NCBI GenBank assembly: GCA_016703965.1
Contig: JADJBB010000009.1
Span: forward strand, 1 to 22,281
Direction: 5' to 3'
Length of the DNA: 22,281 nt
Source of the DNA: Acidobacteriota bacterium
GTDB lineage: Bacteria; Acidobacteriota; Blastocatellia; Pyrinomonadales; Pyrinomonadaceae
Positions 15,478 through 22,281 of the stretch are shown piece after piece. The translations under genes were made by a program, and so were the position numbers. Numbering within the stretch: the stretch's first letter is position 1; each line of letters starts with the position of its first letter. Under the pieces are notes generated by a model. That model did no database searches. It saw nothing but the letters and a program-made list of their open reading frames with translations, and was not told the DNA's origin.

Positions 15478-17267
15478 TGAGCTACCATAGTTGTTGTCCA
15501 CCAATAATTTATTATTTTTTGAAACGCTGGGGTAGCCCCATAAATAACCTTTTTGATAATATATCCGTCTTCGCCAATGAAGACGTGTGCTTCGTGCGGA
15601 ACGCCAAAAAGATTATGGTTGTTGCCCATAACCTCCTGATACGCCCCGACCAACATCATTGCTAAGTAATATGGCTCATTTTTGACGAGCTTATGCAATT
15701 CCAACACGGGCTTTACGTCATGTGCAGATCCACGAACTTATCTACAATCCCATCGGAATCACAGGTTATATCACAAAGCGTAGCATATTCTGTCGGCTTT
15801 TTGTTGAGTTTATGTATTGGGATGATCGGAAATAGTTGTTCGAGTGCCCAATTATCAGGCATCGAGCGAAAAACTGAGAAATTTGCGAGGGTATTTTGCA
15901 CACATTAACTGGCGCAGCTCGTCAAATTCCTCGGCGACATATTTCTTTAATTGGGCATATTTGTCGGCTTCCTCGCAGATATCCCAGAAAAGGACCTCAC
16001 CTTTTCCTTTCGCTTCAAGAAATGAGTCCGAGGTTGAACATCGTGAACAGTTCATCGCGGTACTCGATCGCATCGTGATAATACTCGCGGTAATTCTTTG
16101 CGTTTATGGTCTCGCGAAGGTCGTGAAGTTCCTTGACCGTTGGCGGGTCGTCGGCATTCATGGTCATTGGAACCAGGCTCTCGACAACCGTCTCGATCTC
16201 GTCCTGAATATTTGTTACCAGGATCGCGTGATAGGCGGACAAGTATCGTCCTGATTCCTGGATGATCGTCGGATGTGACACATTCTCGTCGTCACAAACT
16301 GTCTTGATCACATAGATCACGTCGTTGGCGAACTCCCGTGCGTTGTAATTAGCCGACGATTCGAATGACGTTCGCGAGCCGTCGTAATCTACCGCCATTC
16401 CCCCCCGCCAACGTCGAGATATTTGATCGGAATGCCCATTTTTGCTGATCTTGGCGTAGGTCCGAGCGGCTTCCTTCATTGCGTTTTTGATGCTTGATAT
16501 CGGTGAGCTGTGAGCCGATGTGGAAATGAAGAAGTTGGAGCATCTCGACGCGGCCGGCTTACTGCAGACGTCTTATAACCTCCAGGATCTCGGTTATCGT
16601 CAGGCCAAATTTGGCAGCCTCGCCACGGATTTTTCCCACTTGCCGGAGCCTTTTGAGTAAAGCTTTACGCGAACGCCAAGTGTGGGGAGCTCCGCATTTG
16701 GGTTCTCGGCCTGCATTTTGTCGGCAATGTCGAGGTGTGTGGTCGAGTTCGCTGAGTTTTTCAATGACGATCACCACATTCTTGCCTGCGGATGCGCCGG
16801 CAAAAGCGAGCTGAATAAAGTCACGATCCTTGAAGCCATTTAATACGAGCAGACTGTCTTTTTGCCTGTTCCAATCCAAGAGCAGCATAAAGCTCAGCTT
16901 TTGAACCGGCTTCGAGGCCAAAACTGTAACGTGTTCCTTCGCGTAGATATTCTTCGATCACCGCCCGATTCGAATTGACCTTCATCGGGAAGACACAAAG
17001 ATGGCCGCCCTCGTATTCAAATTCCTTGATCGATTTGCGAAATGCTGTCTGGAGCTTACGGATCTGGCCAAATATAAGTTGGGGAAAACGCAAAAGTATC
17101 GGCGTGTTTACACCGCGTTTGCGTAGATCTTCGACGATCTCTTTTACATCGGCCAAGTCAGGGTTCTCATTTTCAGGGCCCGAACGATAAGATTGCCCTT
17201 TACGGTTCACGCCAAAATAATCGGCTCCCCAATTATCAATACCGTACGTTTCCGATGCTCTGGTCAA
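15474..17267 (-). CDS. speA: Biosynthetic arginine decarboxylase (many frameshifts)
   Basis: About 598 residues in total, near the family's usual 630. It is readable only by switching frames at least seven times. Successive pieces match SpeA: Y-G-I-D-N-W-G-A-D-Y-F-G-V-N; L-R-F-P-Q; V-F-P-M-K-V-N-S-N-R with the PLP lysine (K96); F-G-L-E-A-G-S-K-A-E-L; L-N-G-F-K-D-R-D-F-I; G-E-A-A-K-F-G-L; L-L-H-F-H-I-G-S-Q; G-G-M-A-V-D-Y-D-G-S-R-T; E-S-G-R-Y-L-S-A-Y-H; A-N-F-S-V-F-R-S-M-P-D; C-D-S-D-G; and V-G-A-Y-Q-E. It converts arginine to agmatine, the entry to polyamines. The first available start is a TTG at 17267 directly after an in-frame stop, so the true N-terminus is uncertain. The stop overlaps the next gene by ATGA. 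The strong conservation across frames argues for sequencing errors, not decay. Confidence 0.92.
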
Positions 17268-17603
17268 TTACTGCGCTCAATTCTTACCGCTCCGTGAAAC
17301 CTTGGAATAAAAACATTATGCAACAAAAATTTATAGCTTAGTAAAAATCTGTAAAAAACAAAATGCATCCGCAAAAATAAAGATTCCCGATCCACTAAGG
17401 TGATGCGGATTCAATACGTTCCTTTGGCATAACGCTTGCAAAGGTGACGGGTGGAAAAGAGGCATAAACGCCAAATACCGCGTAAAAATATGGGAAACGC
17501 TATTGATTTGACGATTTTGTAGTGGCAGTTGCCGTATCTTGTCAAAGAATAGGTGCCAAAAATGTCAGTTGTCGCGGTTTAAGCGAAATTACGAGGTGTG
17601 TAA
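17268..17603. other. Intergenic region with pilin control signals
   Basis: There is no coding frame. It holds the sigma54 promoter at 17425-17440. A short inverted repeat, ATCCGCA near 17366-17372 and TGCGGAT at 17404-17410, sits 15-60 bases upstream of that promoter and could bind an activator. Downstream is a leader of about 150 bases before the pilin start. The SpeA promoter on the minus strand should also lie here, but I see no clear boxes. Confidence 0.5.
17425..17440 (+). promoter_or_regulatory. Sigma54 (-24/-12) promoter of the pilin gene
   Basis: TGGCATAACGCTTGCA matches the sigma54 consensus TGGCACG-N4-TTGCW with the invariant GG and GC at the right 16-base layout. The predicted start of transcription is near 17451. 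Type IV pilin genes are classically driven by sigma54 with an activator such as PilR. Confidence 0.78.
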
Positions 17604-18024
17604 ATGAGGAAAAAGGTGAATCTGGATTTTCGATCATAGAACTTTGTTAGTGGTTGCAGTGGTCGGCATTATCGCGGCGATAGCCGTACCGCATTGCAGA
17701 AGGCGGTCAGGGCGGCTGAGAACGGAAATACGTTTTTCAATGATGCGGACCGTCTCATCCACGCAGGTAAATTTCTATTCGCTCAACAGCCGCTTCGGGC
17801 GTCTTAACGAGATCAACAATATCTTGTCCAGCAGCATCGGCACACAGATCGGCGATGAAATAGTTCGTGAAAATTTACATTCGCTTATGGCTCCGGCGGT
17901 TCCGACCGATGCGGAGTTGCGAAATGGCTACACGATAACCGCCACACGCAACGTTCTTAATGAAGGTGTGGTCTACGTTTACGAGGTGACCCAAGCCGGT
18001 GAAATTCGACAAGTTCTTCCTTAA
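17604..18024 (+). CDS. Type IV pilin / prepilin-like protein (frameshifts)
   Basis: The ATG at 17604 has GAGGTG upstream. Corrected for missing bases in the runs at AAAAAGG and CTTTG, the start reads M-R-K-K then E-S-G-F-S-I-I-E-L-L-L-V-V-A-V-V-G-I-I-A-A-I-A-V-P. This is the prepilin leader with cleavage between G and F, Glu at +5, and the conserved N-terminal helix. A third break near 17700-17745 hides L-Q-K-A-V-R-A-A-E-N-G-N. The rest (T-Q-V-N-F-Y-S-L-N, then G-Y-T-I-T-A-T-R and Y-V-Y-E-V-T-Q) is a small globular pilin domain of about 140 residues in all. It would be processed by PilD and assembled into pili. Major pilin versus minor pilin cannot be decided, but a sigma54 promoter favours a major pilin. 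Confidence 0.88.
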
Positions 18025-18078
18025 ATCCGCGTTTCCCTCCCAATTCCAAAACTATCCTGCCCCGATAGGTAACTAATC

Positions 18079-19768
18079 ATGAATGTCTTCGAAGACCTTA
18101 TTGTTGAACTCAAACAAGAGAATCTGCTCGAGCAAACCGTAATGGACGACCAACGACGCGGACAGGCGGATGACGTCCTGCTCGATGGCCCCGAAGTGCC
18201 TAACCGAGCCGATGAGTTGCGCTTGAATCTAGTTGTGCCGCCATCGCCCTCAGTCGGGAGGGAAACTGTCAATAGACCAGAGGTCGAGAGGTATGACACG
18301 CACCTTCACGACACCGATGAACCAGCCGTAAAAGAGGCCGAATCTAGAGAGCCGTTAGTATTAAAGGCTGAAGCCACACTGCCCAAAAAACCCAGAAACG
18401 GCCAGGAATTTTACCGTAAGCGGGCGTCCGGCGAGGTGTCAAATCTCCAGATGGTCGAGCACGTTTTAACGGGAGTCGAGCGCGAATTACGAAGATCGTG
18501 CCGAATCCGTTCGAGGACTTCAAAGCGAAGATGGCCCTAAATGCCTTCTTGCACGTCACGGAAAATGAAAATTCGGTAGCTCACCAGGAGGCCGAGTTTG
18601 AGTTGATGACCGAGACGGAAAAGTGGTGCACCGCTCTCGCGAGCGGATCGAAACATTCCGTGTGTCCAGCCTCAGGCATTATTGTGAAAGATCGCGGCCT
18701 CCGCTGTCGTCACAGGCTTTGATCGCCCTCGCACGTTATTACCGCAATCTTCCATATTCGCAAACTGTTCGCTCGAAATTTGATTTTATCATTACCCGTT
18801 TGTTTTCGCGTCCGGCTGAGAATGAGAAGCGCGTATGCCTTTTTGGCCGTGACGAAACGCTTGCACATATCAACACGCTGTATCGAGAGTGGTCGAGCAT
18901 CGCATTATACGGGGCTAACGACGACACCGACTCAAATGTTCTGCTGACCGCCCTCAGTTTTGAGGATCTAGCTATCGAGGCAGAGAATGCGGGCAATTTT
19001 GACCAGTTGATCGCAAAGGATTTCTTTGGACGGCTTCGGGCATTTAAGGAAAGCATTAGCGAGACCTTTACGCTCCAAAACGTCCTGGCGGCGGCTATTG
19101 AGGCGAACGTCCGTATCGGTAACGCCTACGTGACGCTGATCGAGGAGCGCGCCAAAGCGGATGCCGAGAGCATTCAGAACAAATACGGCGATCATCATGA
19201 CGAATCCGTGTCGGTCGGGGCCGCACGGACACTTGAACTCATGGATCTGCTGCGTTCTCCCCTCAACCCTGACAAGCTGGCTGAAGAGGTTCACGACGAG
19301 CCGCATATTGAAGCACCTGAAACACTTGCGGCGGCCCCAGAACCGGAAAGACCAAAAGCGGCGAAGGTGCGATCACCGTTCTTCGGTAATCTCCGTGAGA
19401 AAGCCTTTTCCATCAACAGGTGGCTGTTGGCGACTTCGCTTCTCCTGATCGCCGCATCGTTTGGTTTATATGTCTATTCAAACTTTTTCCTCACCGAAAG
19501 TGTCGCCCCGACCGGCGTGAGGACGGTTCAGTTCGAAGACTCTTCGTACGCGGAATATATTACAACAGCGCGGGTCAGCGGTGAGACGCTTTACGGTATC
19601 CTTTCGCCGACATGGGAAACGCTGCCAAAGGAAAAGCGTCAGGACCTTCTGCTGAAGATCTATCAGGCAGGGAAGGACAAGGGATACGCGCAGGTCAATT
19701 TGTTAAGTAAAGACGGCAAGATCGCAGCATTTGCCTCGTCAACCAGATTAGATATAGTTGATGACTAG
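18079..19768 (+). CDS. Unrecognised single-pass membrane protein (frameshifts)
   Basis: About 560 residues when breaks near 18495 and 18640 are bridged. The start is the ATG at 18079 with AGG upstream, 54 bases after the pilin stop, so co-transcription is likely. The N-terminal third is acidic and Pro-rich, and apparently disordered. The middle is helical (L-I-A-L-A-R-Y-Y-R-N, then D-F-F-G-R-L-R-A-F-K and T-L-Q-N-V-L-A-A-A-I-E-A-N). One clear membrane helix lies near the C-terminus (W-L-L-A-T-S-L-L-L-I-A-A-S-F-G-L-Y). A short domain of about 90 residues follows (R-T-V-Q-F-E-D-S-S-Y, then L-P-K-E-K-R-Q-D-L-L-L-K-I-Y-Q). I do not recognise the family. The layout, a large cytoplasmic part, one helix and a small outer domain, could suit a structural or signalling partner of the pilin; this is a guess. 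A strong terminator follows. Confidence 0.7.
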
Positions 19769-19788
19769 ATCCGGATAAATTCAAAAGG

Positions 19789-19823
19789 GCCGTCCGAAAA
19801 CGTAGGTTTCGGACGGCTTTTTT
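19789..19823 (+). terminator. Intrinsic terminator, probably two-way
   Basis: GCCGTCCGAAA (19789-19799) pairs with TTTCGGACGGC (19807-19817) across a 7-base loop, then six T on the plus strand. The minus strand has CCTTTTGAA after the stem, so it may also end the Spy/CpxP-like gene. Confidence 0.9.
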
Positions 19824-19844
19824 GTTCAGAAAGTCAGGGTTAAA

Positions 19845-20330
19845 TTAGAATTCGAGACCTGCGGGCTTGTTGTGCATGCCCTTTCGATTCTTAAATTTAT
19901 CCTCGAAATTCTTCCTCGTTGTTTCCGCCTTTGCCTTTTGCTCGTCGGTGAGGATCGCAAAGACCTGGGCCTTCGCTTTCTCCTTTTCAACGATCATTTT
20001 AGCGGTAATATTGCCCTGTTCGGCCGCGAGAGCCTCGACCTGCGCCTGATCGAATTTGCCATCCGTGCCGAGGACGCGGATCTTTTCGTGGGTGTCCCGC
20101 TTCTGCTGCATCAGAGGCTCAACGGCCGTTCGACTCGATCCCATGATCTCCTTTACCTTGGCTTTTTGTTCGTCTGTCAGGTCAAGGCCGCGAAGTGCCA
20201 TCCCGACCCCGCCGCGATGGCCGCGGCCGGGACCGGATCCGTGCCCGTCTTTGTTCGTCTTCTGAGCGATGACAAAGATCGAAGCGGTAACCAGCAAGCT
20301 GCTGCGATTAATCCAAAATAACTTTTTCAT
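19845..20330 (-). CDS. Spy/CpxP-like periplasmic protein with LTxxQ motifs
   Basis: Intact, 161 residues from the ATG at 20330 (AAGGAG is ideally spaced; an upstream in-frame Met at 20366 has no ribosome site). M-K-K-L-F-W-I-N-R-S-S-L-L-V-T-A-S-I-F-V-I-A is a Sec signal. A Gly/His-rich stretch follows (H-G-S-G-P-G-R-G-H-R-G-G). Then come two copies of L-T-D-E-Q-K-A-K, the LTxxQ signature of the Spy/CpxP/ZraP family, within a long helical, charged domain. Members act as periplasmic chaperones or as brakes on the Cpx sensor; His-rich ones can bind metal. It is divergent from the cpxR-like gene, the arrangement seen for cpxP in E. coli, which fits feedback control of the kinase. The signal peptide lacks a clear A-x-A site before A-Q-K. 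Confidence 0.88.
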   Translation of the reverse strand: MKKLFWINRSSLLVTASIFVIAQKTNKDGHGSGPGRGHRGGVGMALRGLDLTDEQKAKVKEIMGSSRTAVEPLMQQKRDTHEKIRVLGTDGKFDQAQVEALAAEQGNITAKMIVEKEKAKAQVFAILTDEQKAKAETTRKNFEDKFKNRKGMHNKPAGLEF

Positions 20331-20491
20331 GATGAACTCCTTATGTATCATTCCAAATATCGGCATCCTTTATCCGCCGTCGCTATGTCTAACGAAACCA
20401 CGAAGGCCGTGAATGTAGTCAAACGTTGGGATGTGTAAGAGTATAAAAACCGTCCCCACTCGGATCGATTATGACGTAGAATGCAAATTGT
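20331..20491. promoter_or_regulatory. Shared promoter region of Spy/CpxP-like gene and cpxRA
   Basis: This 161-base divergent region holds AAGGAG at 20337-20342, which fixes the Spy/CpxP start. No good GTAAA-N5-GTAAA CpxR box and no convincing -35/-10 pair is seen. CACGAAGGCCGTG near 20400 is a weak inverted repeat. Confidence 0.45.
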
Positions 20492-21175
20492 ATGGATAAG
20501 ATCCTGATAATCGACGACGATGAGGAGCTTTGCGAACTGGTGTCGGAATATCTGACGGTCGAAGGCTTTGAGATCGCGTGCGTCAACGACAGGGCAACCG
20601 GATTGGAGCGGGCTTTGTCCGGTGATTACGATATGGCCATCCTGGATGTGATGCCAAAGATGAACGGATTTGACGTACTGCGTAATCTGCGTGAGCAGTC
20701 AAAACTGCCCGTAATTATGCTTACGGCCCGCGGCGGACGATATGGAGCGGATCGTTGGGCTCGAGATCGGTGCGGACGATTATTTGCCGAAACCCTTTAA
20801 TCCCAGGGAACTCGCGGCTCGTTTACGGGCGATATTACGGCGGGCGGTTGTCGATGATGATCCCGAAGCGAGCGAAAAACTCGATATAGACGGTATCCAG
20901 ATCTCACCAGCGTCTCGGATCGCAACCTGTGACGGGAAGGGAATGAATCTGACGTCGGTCGAATTCGAACTCTTGCTCGGAATTGCTCAAAGAAGCGGGG
21001 CAAGATCGTTAAAAAGAGGATCTCAGCGAAAAAGTGCTTGGCGCAAGCTCTCGCCGTATGACCGGAGCCTCGATATGCATATCAGCAACCTCCGTAAAAG
21101 TTGGGTGACAGGGCGGACGGAACCGAACGCATCAAGACGATACGCTCGGTCGGCTATATTTACACGTTGGTATGA
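20492..21175 (+). CDS. OmpR-family response regulator, CpxR-like (frameshifts)
   Basis: About 228 residues after bridging breaks near 20735, 20990-21060 and 21105. The receiver domain starts M-D-K-I-L-I-I-D-D-D, the phospho-acceptor is D52 (I-L-D-V-M-P-K-M-N-G), and the conserved Thr and Lys are in I-M-L-T-A-R-G and L-P-K-P-F. One residue seems missing between D52 and Pro (usual layout D-V-M-x-P), possibly another sequence error. The winged-helix output domain contains N-L-T-S-V-E-F-E-L-L, S-P-Y-D-R-S-L-D-M-H-I-S-N-L-R-K and I-R-S-V-G-Y-I-Y-T-L-V. The final TGA overlaps the kinase ATG (ATGA), so the pair is translationally coupled. The neighbouring Spy/CpxP-like gene points to envelope-stress control. 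Confidence 0.9.
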
Positions 21176-22281
21176 AATTATTCCTAAAGATATTCTTGTG
21201 GTTTCTCGCCGCGGTCGCTTTGATGGTCGGCGTTCTGATGTTTGTGACTCGTACCTTTCAAACAGAGCCTATGGTTAGTCGTTTCGAACGCAGCACCCGA
21301 AACCAGTTAACCGTTTACGGCGGTACCGCCTCGCAAATAGTTAGTGCCGAAGGGGAAGCGGGCCTGCGTACTTTCCTCAATCGCCTAAAGAATCTTGAGC
21401 CGCCCCGGCATGTAAGCTTGGTTGCTGGCGATGGCAACCTTTGGTTTGGCGACCAGATCGATGCTCAGGAATTGTTGAGCTTGTTGATCGGACGATGGCG
21501 AGTGGACAGGTCGAAACAGATTTTTCGGCGGAGGAACGAACATTGGGTGCGGCGCCGGTTAATTTTCCGGATGGTAGGCGGCTGATCCTTGTCTTTCAGT
21601 GGGAACGCCAGGCTCCGCCATCTCTTTTCTGGGGATCGACAACACGCAAATCCGGCTCGGCGGCATTTTGCTGAACTCGGGATCGTGCTCTGCCGTTGCT
21701 GGCCATGTAGCTTACCTTCGCCGATCCAGCTCCGCGAAGCGACAAATAAACTCGCGGATGGAAATCTCGAAACCCGTGTCATTCCCAGCCTCGGACGTCG
21801 GCGTGACGAGATCGGCGATCTGGCGCGCGACTTCGACGTAATGGCCGAACGTATTGATCGCTAATCACGACACAGCAGCGTCTCAACAGCGACATTTCAC
21901 ACGAACTTCGATCGCCACTGGCTCGGCTCAATGTCGCCCTGGAGATAGCAAAACAGAAATCAAACCCCGATAGTGCACCTTTCCTCGACCGTATCGAAAC
22001 CGAATCGACGCGGCTTAACGAAATGATCTCGCGTTTGCTGACACTTGCTAAGCTCGAAAGCGGTGCTGAGGGAGATCGAACGGGTCCAGCTGGATTTTGC
22101 CGAACTTGATTCGGGACACCGCCGATGCCGATTTGAGGCAGAGGCTAAAGGAAATTTGTCGAGGTCTCATCCGCCGACAGCTGTCCGGTCGTTGGAAGGC
22201 GAGAATCTGCTGCGAAGCGGTCGAGAATGTCCTTAGAAATGCCGTTCGTTACACGGCCGACCGGACGGTCGTGGAAGTGTC
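21172..22281 (+). CDS. CpxA-like sensor histidine kinase, C-terminus beyond window (frameshifts)
   Basis: The protein begins M-K-L-F-L-K-I-F-L-W-F-L-A-A-V-A-L-M-V-G, the first membrane helix. A periplasmic sensor domain of about 130 residues follows. A second helix lies near 21650-21720 (L-G-G-I-L-L), then HAMP (S-P-I-Q-L-R-E-A-T-N-K-L-A-D-G-N-L-E-T-R-V). The H-box D-I-S-H-E-L-R-S-P-L-A-R-L has its phosphorylated His codon at 21900-21902. The N-box E-N-V-L-R-N-A-V-R-Y-T lies near the window end. Frame breaks occur near 21500, 21600-21690, 21860 and at two or more places after 22060. The G-boxes lie beyond the window. It probably senses misfolded envelope proteins and phosphorylates the coupled regulator. 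Confidence 0.88.

Noticed and set aside
15474..17267. Programmed frameshifting or true pseudogene in speA
   Set aside because: Seven or more shifts without slippery-site patterns, with all catalytic motifs conserved and neighbours broken in the same way, fit sequencing error better.
17441..17603. Possible cyclic-di-GMP riboswitch in the pilin leader
   Set aside because: A few GCAAA and GGTGACG pieces recall the class, but the core motifs and paired stems cannot be lined up. Only a covariance-model search would justify a call.
20367..20491. CpxR box upstream of cpxR
   Set aside because: GTAAGAGTATAAAA near 20440 resembles half of GTAAA-N5-GTAAA, but the second half is wrong in sequence and spacing.
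1..22281. CRISPR arrays, rRNA genes, insertion sequences
   Set aside because: No regularly spaced repeats, rRNA signatures or transposase motifs were seen on either strand.

Overview
The window looks like part of a bacterial chromosome from a Gram-negative, outer-membrane-bearing organism with moderate GC. It encodes a porin ending in Phe, Tat and Sec signal peptides, an HtrA lipoprotein, a Spy/CpxP-CpxR-CpxA set and a sigma54-type pilin promoter. The combination of a b6-like cytochrome b, a multiheme cytochrome c, a bacterial deoxyhypusine synthase homologue and a biosynthetic arginine decarboxylase suggests an Acidobacteriota-like or neighbouring lineage. That placement is an inference from gene content, not a proven identification.

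Left part (1-8.9 kb): a minus-strand respiratory operon reads from right to left. It runs: iron-sulfur flavoprotein of the GltD type, Rieske protein, cytochrome b fused to a subunit-IV-like part, membrane-anchored cytochrome c with seven heme motifs, then a Tat-exported protein cut by the window edge that may be a molybdoenzyme. Upstream lies moaA (molybdenum cofactor). Divergent from moaA are a porin and a decayed mobA-like gene. The flavoprotein operon and the porin share an operator of the form ATGAY-N4-GTCAT, each centred 32 bp upstream of a plausible -10 box. This suggests one FNR/CRP-type regulator controls both. The likely theme is anaerobic respiration with an extracytoplasmic molybdoenzyme (nitrate or similar), with the bc complex passing electrons between quinol, cytochrome c and possibly NAD(P)H.

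Middle part (8.9-11.95 kb): accessory genes. A hipBA toxin-antitoxin pair has a near-leaderless promoter flanked by two identical 16-bp repeats. An AbiEi-type antitoxin stands alone, without its AbiEii toxin. At 11893-11937 there is the 3' half of a proline tRNA, starting in the anticodon loop and followed at once by a terminator. This is the usual scar of integration into a tRNA gene. It implies that the DNA to the left is an integrated element and the DNA to the right is the older chromosome.

Right part (11.95-22.3 kb): housekeeping-like genes. These are a small membrane protein, an HtrA/DegP-type lipoprotein protease, a polyamine pair (arginine decarboxylase SpeA and a deoxyhypusine/homospermidine synthase homologue), a type IV pilin behind a sigma54 promoter, a large unrecognised membrane protein, and an envelope-stress set (Spy/CpxP-like protein divergent from cpxR-cpxA).

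Almost every longer gene at 12-22 kb, and two at 0.2-3 kb, is split by one-base indels although the protein sequence stays well conserved across frames. Several indels fall in homopolymers. I treat these as probable sequencing errors and annotate the genes as single units; genes between 3.4 and 11.5 kb are intact.
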